Of a DNA stretch of 64,000 nt, positions 41,916-51,955 are shown piece after piece. Source of the stretch: Stereum hirsutum FP-91666 SS1 (Eukaryota > Basidiomycota > Agaricomycetes > Russulales > Stereaceae); NCBI RefSeq assembly GCF_000264905.1, contig NW_006763131.1, positions 2,622,708-2,686,707 of the forward strand, given 5' to 3'. Below the pieces are notes generated by a model. The model was given only the letters and a program-made list of their open reading frames with translations. It was not told the DNA's origin and ran no database searches. Numbering within the stretch: position 1 is the first letter of the stretch; each line of letters begins with the position of its first letter. The position numbers and the translations under genes are program-made.

Positions 41916-42284
41916 CACGTCGTTGGTGCTCCAACCACCCTCGGTGCCCCGCGCGCCCTTCCCCGCTCCGGACCTCGACGGGATGTCTGTAGTCTTCTGC
42001 ATTATTGCTTGCATGTACTACTGTCTTTGTAGGCTATGTTGTTTTTATATCGACCATCGCATTGGGGCTTCGTACCATAAAACGTTGAACTCAATGCGAT
42101 GGCCTACACAGAAACAACATAGCCTATGTGCAGCACAAGAGGTATCACGACAATGTGTGGCTCTTGTGCCACATGCGCTGGACCAGTAAGCATTCTTACA
42201 AATTTCTGCATCTGTTTTGGGCCAGCTCCCGAGCGGGGAAGGATGCGCGGGGCACCGAGGGTGGTTGGAGTATGCTTCGACGTG
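41916..42284 (+). repeat. Foldback 2: long nested inverted repeat
   Basis: The main arms 41929-41968 and 42231-42270 match at 38 of 40 positions; one difference becomes a G-U pair. The outer ends carry a further 7-bp arm (cacgtcg at 41916 and its complement ending at 42284). An inner hairpin pairs 42031-42064 with 42092-42125, with an internal loop of about 8 nt. Within the middle, a 9-bp repeat (gcacaagag/ctcttgtgc) forms another small stem. It begins five bases after the stop codon of the RNase III-like gene. Confidence 0.88.
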
Positions 42285-42326
42285 TCACATACATGTCTAT
42301 ATCGTGGCACTAGATCCGGTCTTCTC

Positions 42327-42409
42327 CTCCCGAGGAATTCGTCGAGGACACAGCCCGCCTCCATATTCTGTATGGAGGCGTGCTGTGTCCTTGACGAGCC
42401 CCTTGGGAG
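42327..42409 (+). repeat. Foldback 3: 39-bp stem with 5-nt loop
   Basis: Arms 42327-42365 and 42371-42409 are separated by only ttctg. Of 39 positions, 33 are exact complements and three more become G-U pairs in the + strand RNA. The shape is that of a precursor small-RNA hairpin or a very compact palindrome. Confidence 0.9.
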
Positions 42410-42733
42410 TGGACAGCTCGGTTTTGCTGCTGTGGTAGTATTTTGCTGTCTGTTTATCTGAGTATTGTCCTCGAATTTTCTCTTCGTCGCATGAAAAATG
42501 TTGAAACCCTATTTCTCTTCTACTTCGATCCATACATTCCGTGTTCGTGTACCTTTTGTGTTGCCGTTATCTCCCCATTGTCGTTCGTCGCTCTTCGGTT
42601 GTAGGCAGATAACGCTGAACCCCTAATCGTTTGTTTCGTTCTGCTATTTCAATGATACATGCCATATTTGTTTCAACTCTTTCAGCCTGTTCGTGCCCCA
42701 CTCAATACATACATACTATCTGGAAGCTGACTC

Positions 42734-45700
42734 TCAAATGGACGTGATATCTTTTAACCCCTCCCAGATTATGAATCTCGCCACACTCCCCGCCCCGTTC
42801 CCAATGTGCTGGACAGGTGCGACGAACGACATCGGCGCCATGACCGTCGTACCGTCGACGCCTATCTCATACTCGCCCACGAACTCTCCATCCACATATG
42901 CAAACGTCTGATTCTCCGTCCCCGCGATCACGATCTCGCGCCACGCAGACGCATCAGTCACGGGCAAGGTGTAGTTCAACAGCGGCCATGTGAAGTTGCT
43001 CGATGTGAACGCGAGTGTAGTCCCGTTACCGTACACGGTATACCCGAACGAAGTGTCGGGACCAGAGAGCAGGGTTCCCGTCGTGTCTGAAGTGCTCGCG
43101 TTTACGAGGAAGGTGTAGTTGTGGCCCTTCGACCCAAGAGGCGTGACGATGACGCCGTCGACGAATTCGCCATCGTACCCATTACCGCTGAGATCCTTGA
43201 CCACCCCGCTCGTCTGATTACCAAGTTCGTACGAAAGAACGACGTCGCTTGCGCTGGGCACCCGTCTGTCCAGATTCTGACCGGGCGCGGAGGCTTCGAG
43301 GATAGGGAATGAGGCGAGATATTGTTCTTCGGTGAGATGGTTGTCGCGCGTGGAGGATTGCCAGGAGTTGGCGGCGATGACGGGAAGTCCCATTTTGAAG
43401 GCATAGAAAGCTTCGAGGACCGTGCTCGCGTTGGGGCCATGATCGTTCCATACGGCCTGATTGGTCACGGGAACTATTAAGATGGTGAGTCGAGCATACG
43501 TGGATTCTGCGTACCATGATTGAACCTTGTAGAAGAGGCTCGGAGACGGTAGGATTGTTTGACGCGTTGCCTGTGCCGAATCTTAACCGTCAGCAGACAT
43601 ACACTACTTGCTTGAGATAGAAGACAGCACCTCTGTCAAAGATATGAGGGTCCCATATTCCTTCAGTATCGACATTAGCGCCTTGCCAGAGTCGAGTTTG
43701 ATTGAGTCGTTGGGGATAAGACTGAATAGCAACAAAATTTCAACGTCACTGTCGAGTTCCGAGGACGTTGACCAGTGCTTACGCCAGACTGGATGAAGAG
43801 GACGAGGTTAGGGGTCGTTGTTAGATTAAGTGCAAACAGATGACGCTCACGTATTTCATCACGATGTACTGGAACGCATCATCGCTAGAATAACGCAGAC
43901 TTGTCAGAGAGAAGGTTGAGAAGCATAGCCATCTTGACATATACCTATTGATCACGTTGTAGCCATCTCGGATCAGCTCGTAAGGATCATCTTCGAAGAA
44001 CTCCCTGCAAGCCTAGGAGTCAGAACGTGAGTGAAGTTTAAATCATCACTGCCTTACCAATGTTGGATAGTGATGTTCTTCTCTACACTTGTAGTGTTCG
44101 ACGGCTCGTTCGTCCCCCAAATCCGTATCGTCTTGTTCGCTTCAGCGATGAAGTCACTCTACAATGGCATACAAATGTAGCTCTGTGAAACAATTTATTC
44201 AGATCATAAAACAAGGAGACAGACGCACCATCTCGTTGACGAAATTGTTGTAATCGTCCGCTAAATCCGAGTCATACTCGTCTGCGCCGATAGAAACTTG
44301 CTCTAAACGACATGACATGAGTCAGAGTGTTTGACGGGCACAGAACGGCTACATACTCGACATGAACCACGGAAGAAACTCTGTTTGGAGTGACAAGAAC
44401 TTAGTCAAAGGTGTCAGTAACTGTAGGTATTCTGCAATGTCTCACCTGTCCAGATGGACTTGATGGTAGGAATGGCGTCCGGGACGGTCAGGTTGATTAG
44501 CGTCATATCCGTGGAAAGCGCAAGTTCGGGTTTCCATTGTGTGATAACCAGGGCATGGCCGGGCTACGACACAGCACGCTTCAGATTATTACCAAATTAC
44601 ATGCCCGAAAAAAAAGCCTACTGATTCGATCTCGGGTATGATCTATTCAAGGTGGGACAGTCTTATGAGGTTGTGCCCTCAAAATATCCAAGGGATTGCA
44701 AGCTTGAGTACTCACCGTAACTCCACGAGCGGCACAGTGTTCTTGGAAGCCTATGAACTCGTCGTAGGTGTACGTCTCGTTTAAATGGGGCGTCAAACCG
44801 GCCAAGTCTGGGTTAGAAGGCCGCAGGCGGAAACGAGCATAGGTAGTTTTGGTGACGTCGATGCCATAATTGTCGGACAGATGAACGTGCTGAAAGAACA
44901 CAATCAGACTAAGCTTGAGTACTTGGATGATCATAATTGCTATGATTTTGAACGGCTACGCACAAATTCAGTGGTCTTCCACCATGACGCGTACGTGCAT
45001 AATTCCTCCAAGAACGTGATAGGGTAGAACTGACGACCGACATCTATGGGATTTCGGCCAGTCAATACCTCTGGCAAGACGACTTCATGTGAACAGAAGA
45101 AAGAATCACCTAGCATGTATCCTCTAGTTTGCCAGTCAGGTTGGTCCACGACCATACCACTCGGAAGTTCCTTGTTGTTCAGTAGTAAAGCCTGCAGCAT
45201 CGTCCTAGTGGCCCAGAACGCGCCTGTTCGAGCACTTGAGCATCTAATTCACACTCAAAATGCATAAATATCGAACTCGATACGGACCTCGTGCGCCAGA
45301 GCCACTAATCACCACACTGGAACTCGTGATCGTGATACTATATCCCTCGCTCGTAGGTGTTCCTTTCGCGAGCGTGAAGTTCGCAGCCTCTGCCTCGGAC
45401 ATGATCGTCACGAAAACATCGGCCTTCGCAGTTGACGTTCCAGTAGAGACCTGAGCGGTGAGACCAGAGAAGACAGATTCCGCGTCACTCGCGAAGGTCT
45501 TCGCGAAGGAGAGGAGAGTAGGCGGGATGAGAGTGAGACCATCATCATCAGCGGTAGAAGCCACGTCCTGGTCCACTACGATACTCAGAGTCGAAGGCAA
45601 CGAGAAGGACCCTTCCCCCGAAGAGATGAAAGAGTGAACCGCAGGAACGACGTTCGGAAACTCTGTCGCTGCGTTGACTGGAAGGATCAAGAAAGGCAGA

Positions 45701-45744
45701 GCAGCGACGGCCAGCAAGCCGACCTTGCCCATCACGGACAGCAT
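42734..45744 (-). CDS. Secreted GH20 beta-N-acetylhexosaminidase with C-terminal LamG-like domain
   Basis: The signal peptide is MGKVGLLAVAALPFLILPVNA; an ATG four codons earlier (45744) is used because it is the first after the TATA box, 45732 being the alternative. A GH20b-like N-terminal domain (SEGYSITITSSSVVISGSGARG) precedes the barrel. Barrel motifs are HVHLSDNYGID, IIPEIESPGHAL, VSIGADEYDSD with the catalytic Asp-Glu pair, and IRIWGTNEPS. The last 210 residues (VLSYELGNQTSGVVKDLSGNG onward) look like a concanavalin/LamG-type beta-sandwich, which is unusual for the family. The enzyme removes terminal GlcNAc or GalNAc residues, for example in chitin turnover. The gene has many short introns and converges on the RNase III-like gene. 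Confidence 0.88.
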
Positions 45745-46455
45745 CGCAGACGCGTGAGTGAACAGTAGGAGTGGCAGAAGCAAGTCCAAGGATATATATG
45801 ATCTTCAGCAAACGATATAAGTACACGGCGAGAAGGTTCAAGGTTTAGAAGCAGGCATGACGCAGGATAAGAAAGTTGAAATGAAGGATAACCGTCAGCT
45901 GGACGATCCATGCGGTCCTCGAGCGGAGGACGCATAAATATATCTCAAGTTCTGCAAATTCGAGTTTTCAGAGCGCACATGAAGTATCCGGACGAGCGGA
46001 GATCGCGGGCCTACGGGCGAAGTAGTCGATACAATGTTGTATCGCTGCACCTGGAATTTCGTGGGCTGGAGATAAGTGGTAAGATAGGTAAGATAATTCA
46101 GGAGAACTTGGAGAAGACCGAAGCTTAAGAGCATGCGAGCACGTACCTTGGGAGCCTCGGCGCTGTGAAAAAGGGGCATTTAGAGGAGAGAATGGCCCTT
46201 ATGACTCTGAACAGACCCAAAATACAATTTGAAGTGTAACGAATTGAAGGCCAAAGCATCGTAGTCTGCCACTGGAAGACAAGGAATGTCGCGATCAGGA
46301 AGAGCAGGACATGAAGCAGGTGGTCCACGTGGCGAGATCCGAGTGTGGCGGAAGGCATGACACAACTTTGCCTTCATCCATCAACTTGTGCCCAATTCGC
46401 CTTGTTATCTGACCTTGACCTTCGTCTGATGCTAGTGCTCAGCTAGGTTATCTTC
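45745..46455. promoter_or_regulatory. Divergent promoter region of the GH20 and Ima1 genes
   Basis: A 711 bp head-to-head interval. The GH20 side has a TATA box (tatata, 45793-45798). No additional gene recognised; small frames on both strands look random. Confidence 0.5.
45793..45798 (-). promoter_or_regulatory. TATA box of the GH20 gene
   Basis: Minus-strand catatatatcc about 50 bp upstream of the ATG at 45744. Confidence 0.5.
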
Positions 46456-48671
46456 ATGGCTCCCCTACTCCGTCGAAGGACACATATATCCTGCTTTTTC
46501 TGCCAGTCTCTCCTCGACCCCACTCCTCTGAACCCAAACTCATTCAAATGCCCTCAATGCGACTGCTGGAACCGATACAACTCCAAGGGCGAAATCATGG
46601 CCGATGAGCCTGCCATGCGTGATGAATCCCTTAACAGACGGTCTTTTGCTCGGAGAGGTGCGTCATGCATCCCACTTGGTCAAATGAGAGCGGAACGATG
46701 TAGCTGACTACATATGTGTGTGTGCGGTGTGGCCCTCTTTATATGGACTCGGATGCAGCTTCGCCGAGAAAGGATCGTCTGCCAAGTACCTTTGGGAGTG
46801 CGCCATTCTGTAACACTTGTCAGTCTAACCAGCGGCTTATCATGAACTTGCTTTCGAGTTATCTACCCTCTTCCGATGTGCGCCTCTTCCCGCTATGCTC
46901 AGACCACGTCTCCCGACTTTTGCTCCTAATCACCTCTTGTGGCTGGTTCTGACCGCTCGGCATTCACACAGGATCCGGACTACGGGCGAAGACTGGAGAC
47001 GTACGATGAATACGAAGCATCGGTGCACAAGCGCTATAGACCCGTTTGCGAGAGATGTCAGCCGCTAGTCGAGGAGGAAATCCGTAAAAACGATGCTCTG
47101 GCAAGATCGAAGGTGTTGGGCGGTTGGTTGCGCGTTTCCAACCCTTCGCAGAAGCGTATACCTCGTTCCTTGGGAGAGAGGGCCAAGATGGAGAAAGATA
47201 TACGGTTATGGAAGGTCAGAGGGCTGTTGTGCATGACGACGTTGGGCTTAGTTTTGGCTGGAGATTTAGCAGGTACGTGACGGACTGTTGTATGTGCTGG
47301 CCATATGTCACTGATTGTCGTGCAGGTGCTCTGCGCTACCAGTTACCCCAATCACCAAGATGGACACTTGCTATCCGCTCGTTTCCCTTGCTCGTCCTGC
47401 TCTCCATATTATGGACAATGTGGGAACCAACATGGGCCCGACTACGGCGTGACGAGTTTCAAGGTCGGAAGAGCACTGTAGAAGGGAAGGGCATGCATAG
47501 AGTTCGTCGGCTACATCTACTTCTACGTGCAACATGTTCCTGATGAATGTGCCTGCTATACAGGCCCTACAGCTCGTAGCTTGGCTCAAAAGGCTGACTA
47601 TATCTATTATCCTGGCTGCATCCACATTCAACAGCGTTCCGGATTACTTGGAAGTCTACACACAACCACCCTCTCTATTTCGACGTGCCCTATTCGCTTC
47701 ATTCCTAACATGCGAACTATCAGTACGTTACACATCCTGTCTACGCGACTGTATCAACATCCTAAGCCTTTTCTTCTTCTTTTCAGATTGCCATCTACAG
47801 CTACTCATCCCTCCACCTCAGCCGCTCCCCCTCAATCCGCCTCATTGACGACAACCACAGTCGTCCCTCCACACCCTCCTCCAGCCACTCCTCCTCCGGC
47901 TTCCCCGCCTCAAAATCAGCATCCTTACCACGTCCCTCCTCCTCCCGTTCCTCTGCTCCTCCCATACCTTCCTACGACGACGACGACTCTCTCCTCGACT
48001 CCCTCTCCTTCTCTTCCTCCCACCTCCCAATCGCATCCTCATCCTCATCCACCCGCCACCTGAACCCCATATTCGGCGTCCCGTCATTCGAGCGCGCATC
48101 ATCCAAAGCTCGTTCAGAACCCCCTATGGGCGGTGGTCCATACGCAGGAGGAGCAGGAGCAGGAGAAGAGGAAGACGACGACATGGACTTGTTAGAGTTA
48201 GACGAAGATCCGGACGCTATGGACTGGCAGCCGACGACTCCCGCGCGTCTACGTGCAGGAGCAAACGGAGGAGCGTTCCAAAGCCCTATATCCCCATTAT
48301 CATCCCGAATGGGTCCGAGTAACTCTTGGGCGGCGTGGGGTAACGCGAACGGCAACGGGAATGGGAACGGAGGGTTCGACGAAGCGACGGGGTTGGAGAA
48401 CTTACTCGCACGTACGAACCTTGCCGATCTCGACGGTTCGGGTGGGTTTGGTGGTGGTGGTAGTGGTGGTGGTAGTAGGTGGGGCGGTGGTGGTGGCGGC
48501 GGTGTGGGAGGGAGAGGAGGAAGAGGAAGGACGGGGCGGCAGACTCGGAGAGGGAGAGGGGGGAGAGGACAAGAGTTCGAGTGGCGGTGGGTTTATGTGG
48601 CATCTCTTGTGCCGTTGACGGTCGCGGCATATATTGCGTGGCGGAACGTTCGGGGTACGTACGAGTATTGA
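46456..48671 (+). CDS. Ima1/Samp1-type inner nuclear membrane protein
   Basis: Seven or eight exons. The N-terminal Ima1 domain has four paired-cysteine knuckles that probably bind zinc: CFFC, CPQC, CNTC and CERC (FKCPQCDCWNRYNSKGEI, FCNTCQSNQRL, PVCERCQPLVEEEI). Several transmembrane helices follow (LLCMTTLGLVLAGDLA; FPLLVLLSILWTMW; LTISIILAAS). A disordered Ser/Asp/Gly-rich stretch of about 250 residues with NPIFGVPSF and ENLLARTNLAD comes next, and a last helix (VYVASLVPLTVAAYIAW) near the C-terminus. S. pombe Ima1 and human Samp1/NET5 sit in the inner nuclear membrane and help couple centromeres or the LINC complex to the envelope. The Gly-rich part (48430-48560) is low-complexity DNA. 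Divergent from GH20. Confidence 0.85.
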
Positions 48672-49988
48672 GTAAGGTTTGTATATAGTTTATCTGGTGC
48701 TTGTTTGTCTGTTTGTATTTGAGTGAGTCCGTTGCTTCCGATGTCTGTTCTTGTCTGGGCTGTGAAACAAGTGATCATCGCTACATGTCCATCTCTTTTC
48801 TTTATCTTTCCGTCTTTCTGAACCTCCGCCACAACATCAGCGATACGCATCATCGTCATTCCAGTAAACACGAGTACGAGTGTACGAGTATAAGAGCACA
48901 GGGAGCAGATAAATCGCAAAAACAAAAAACAAAGTTCACAGGAAAAACACGCGGACGAAAGAAAAAGGAAATAAATTGTTTAAAATAACCCACAGGGTCA
49001 GGAACAGAAAGGGACACGAATAAAAACGCTGCAAAAAAGAAAAGGAAAAGAAAAGCGCTGCAAAACAAAAACAAAATCTCCGGGTATGTTATGGTTATGG
49101 ATATTCAAGTTGATGATATGATATGATATTGGGATACCGAAACGACACTGCCTGTACATTGGACCGACCCAGCTACGAACGATGACGACGATGATCCGCC
49201 ACCGATCGACCAATCCTCCGATCGACCTTCTTCCCAACCATTGAAAACCATCCTCCCTTCCTCATAGTCCTAACCCAGACCAGCCCGACCCATCGAAGAA
49301 AAAGAAAGAGAACCCATCCAAAATCATATATAACACAAATAAAGAAAAAGCGAACGGAACCGCCCGTCCAACGTCCAGCGACAGAAACGGAACGAAGGGC
49401 AACGAATGTGTTAAAGACCGTGCGGGGTGTGTGCGTGTGTGTTATAATACGAATCTCGAAATCGGGTTACTTCTTCTTCTTCTTCAAGTCGGGTCGGGCG
49501 CGAGTGGATGGATAGGCGGGATGGAGACGATGAACGAAAGGGTAGGTAGGGTCAGGTTCAGGTACGCAAGGGGGCGCTCAAGAAAAGGGGGGAGCGGGAC
49601 TGGCGTAGACTGGGGTGCAACAGGCTGCCACGTAAGGTCCAAAGAAGGGGAAACAGGGGGGATAAAGAAGCAAAGAGAAGGGGGGCCACCTCCAGCGACC
49701 GGGGCGCGAAAGTTTATCTACAAATGAAAGAGAACGGCTTGGAACGACCGCTCTTTCACTGTAAAAAGGCCAACCGACACAAACGAAACGTGCGAACGAA
49801 CGAAACAACGCGGGGGGAAGAGGGGAGATAAAGAGAAGTCAAATGAAGGGGGGTTGCGGGTTGTTAAGACGGAATAAAAAGAAAGGAAAGAAAAGAGTTT
49901 GAACTGTCCTCTTCGTCCGAAAAAAACCACGACATGTCTTCGTCGTCATCGTCGTTCAATCACCGGAAATAAAACCCCGCCCGACCGC
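48672..49988. other. Convergent intergenic region with purine-rich + strand
   Basis: Between the 3' ends of the Ima1 gene and the membrane-protein gene. From about 48900 to 49950 the + strand is rich in A and G runs (aaaagaaaaggaaaagaaaa near 49035), so the minus strand is CT-rich. No gene, tRNA or transposon recognised. It probably holds long 3' untranslated regions. Confidence 0.5.
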
Positions 49989-51358
49989 TCAATATCCCGT
50001 AGTGTGCTGTTGCGCATTGTAATCGTACACGCCGCCCATCTGCGTCGCGCCGTAGCCTCCGCCTCCCTGGTGATGCAGCGGCACGCCGTACTGGTCGTAA
50101 CGGCTCGCCATGCTCGGCCCACGGCTGAGTTCGCTCATGGACGGTTGCGGGCTCGGTCCCCTCGCGAGATCAGCGTAGCCGCCGACGGGCGCGAGCGACG
50201 CGCCCGCGGTGAAGTCGTGCTCGGGGAGCGGGGCGAGCGAGGGCGCCATGCTGTTTCCGGCGTCGTGGCCGGCAGAATGGAACGAGGAGGCGTGCGATGG
50301 GCGGCGAGAGAGGCCGTCGTCGTGGCTCTCCGTCGAGGGCTGCCAGTCGATGCTAATGCGTATTTTAGAATCAGTATCGCCGTCTCTGTCGCGGGCTGTG
50401 CAGAAAGGCACTCACGGTTGCATGCGGTCTTCGAACTAGAACGAAGTGATGAACACCGTCAGCGCCTATCTATCAATTTGAACCTAGAGACAAAAAAAAT
50501 CTATCGTACCTGAGAGGAAGGTCTGAACTTCCATTTACGAATGACAGTCCAAATGACAGCGACACCCGCAATAGACGACGCGATGACAATCAACACGGTG
50601 ACCGCGGTATGGCTGATGGACGACGAGCCGCTAGTTGACGCATCGGAGCTCGAGGTCGCAGAGGCGGCGGCCTGGGAGACGGAGCTGGTGACGACGACGT
50701 GGCTGACGGAGTTCGTGCTGCCCGAGTTGTCGGCGGCAGAAGTGGCGGCAGGGGCGCTCGTTTGGACGTTCAGCGTCTGGGAGGTCTGTGCGCTGGAGGT
50801 GGTAGCCGCGGAGGAGGTGGAGGCGGAGGAGGTGGTCGCGGAGGAGGAGGAAGAGGAAGCGGAGGAAGTAGCGGCGGAAGAGGAAGAGCTCGACGAGGCC
50901 TAGAAGACGCTTCAGTACAATCGTCCGCGCAGCTTGCGCAAGAATGAAGAACTAACCGAGGTAGTCGCAGCAGAAGACGTCTGGGACGACGAAGAAGCCG
51001 ACGTCGTCGCAGCCGAACTGGTAGTCGTCTGAGCGGCGGCGGACGACGAGCTGGAAGTCGTCGCAGCGGCGGCACTGGAGGTCGTAGCCGCCTCTGCCGC
51101 CGACGATGAAGTAGCAGCAGCAGCGGACGAGGATGCGGCCTCAGCAGTCGTAGTGGTCTGGCCGAGATCACCCAGGACAGGTTCGGCACGGTTCACGACG
51201 AAGGACCTCTTCTTGACCATGCGATTGACGTCGGCATGGGCTCGTCGTGCGGGGACGGCGGCAAAGCCCTTGGCATCGGCGGTAGAGACAAGGATTAGGG
51301 CGAAGAGCGTATAGAAAACGAGCGTAAGGACAAGCTTGTTGGGCTTGGAGGAGAGCAT
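49989..51358 (-). CDS. Ser/Thr-rich single-pass membrane protein (stress-sensor-like)
   Basis: Several exons. The N-terminus MLSSKPNKLVLTLVFYTLFALILVSTADA is a signal peptide. A KKR site follows near residue 50 (NRMVKKRSF), a possible Kex2 cleavage site. About 170 residues are almost only Ser, Ala and Thr, a mucin-like O-mannosylated rod. One transmembrane helix (AVTVLIVIASSIAGVAVIW) is followed by basic residues (RKWKF) and a cytosolic tail with SRRPSHASSF and SRGPSM repeats that ends TTGY. The plan resembles fungal wall-stress sensors of the Mid2/Wsc type, but no WSC cysteine domain is present, so this is an analogy of architecture. The repeat region is prone to length change. Confidence 0.78.
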
Positions 51359-51955
51359 GTTGGCGGAGTATTTAATTGGTGTCTTTTCGTGCTGATAGAA
51401 GTGTACGTTCGCCGAAGCCTGGTGGGGACCAGCCCGAGTCGAAGTAAGAATATAAAAAGGGAGGACGAAAGAATATGAGCACCAGGCAGGAAAGAAAGAA
51501 AGAGAAAGCGACGCACGAAAGGGAGACGCTGCGATGACCAGGCGAAGGAAGAGGAGATGAGAAAGGAGCGAAGACTGGAAGCGACTGCGACGCGGTTGCA
51601 AGATGGAGACCACCGCCCGTTGCCAACTGCCAAGACGTCCCCCGCTTTATTATAGCCGATCATTCCCACCCCCAATCACTCGGAATCGCATCTCATTCTC
51701 AAAGGCTAAAACGTGGTATCATGCAGGAAAGTACAGGAAATCGCTAAATAAAAAAACTAAAATGTCTGTCCTTGGTCCCACCTCCGGCCCAGAAGGCGAG
51801 CTCGATTCCATCAAGTACAAACGCTCGCCACCCAGCCCCGCAGCCAATCGCAGGACGTAAAGTAAAAGAATCCACCCAACAAAGAGCGCTAACTACAAGA
51901 CCCCTTAGCTGTGTCCTCCAATCCAGTCTAGTAGTATGTAGATGTAGAATCCGAC
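51359..51955. promoter_or_regulatory. Promoter of the Ser/Thr-rich membrane protein
   Basis: On the minus strand it is strongly CT-rich (ctttctctttctttctttcc around 51490-51510), as is usual before highly expressed genes. A TATA-like tttttatattc lies about 90 bp before the ATG. No gene seen. Confidence 0.5.

Larger units (their letters stand above)
41912..42733. other. 3' flank of the RNase III-like gene, foldback-rich
   Basis: Between the stop codon of the RNase III-like gene and that of the converging GH20 gene. The first 500 bases are almost wholly made of two inverted-repeat structures (foldbacks 2 and 3). The remainder is unremarkable. Confidence 0.7.

Noticed and set aside
42104..42364. 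An 86-codon minus frame containing PTTLGAPRILPRSG
   Set aside because: The likeness to the frame at the 5' side is produced by the inverted repeat itself; there is no other sign of coding.
41554..42409. Interpretation of the foldbacks as intact DNA transposons
   Set aside because: No transposase, no clear target-site duplications and three unrelated arm sequences; a miniature-element origin is not excluded but is not supported.
50541..50947. Glu/Ala-rich and Gly/Arg-rich + strand frames
   Set aside because: They are shadows of the Ser/Ala/Thr repeat exon on the minus strand.
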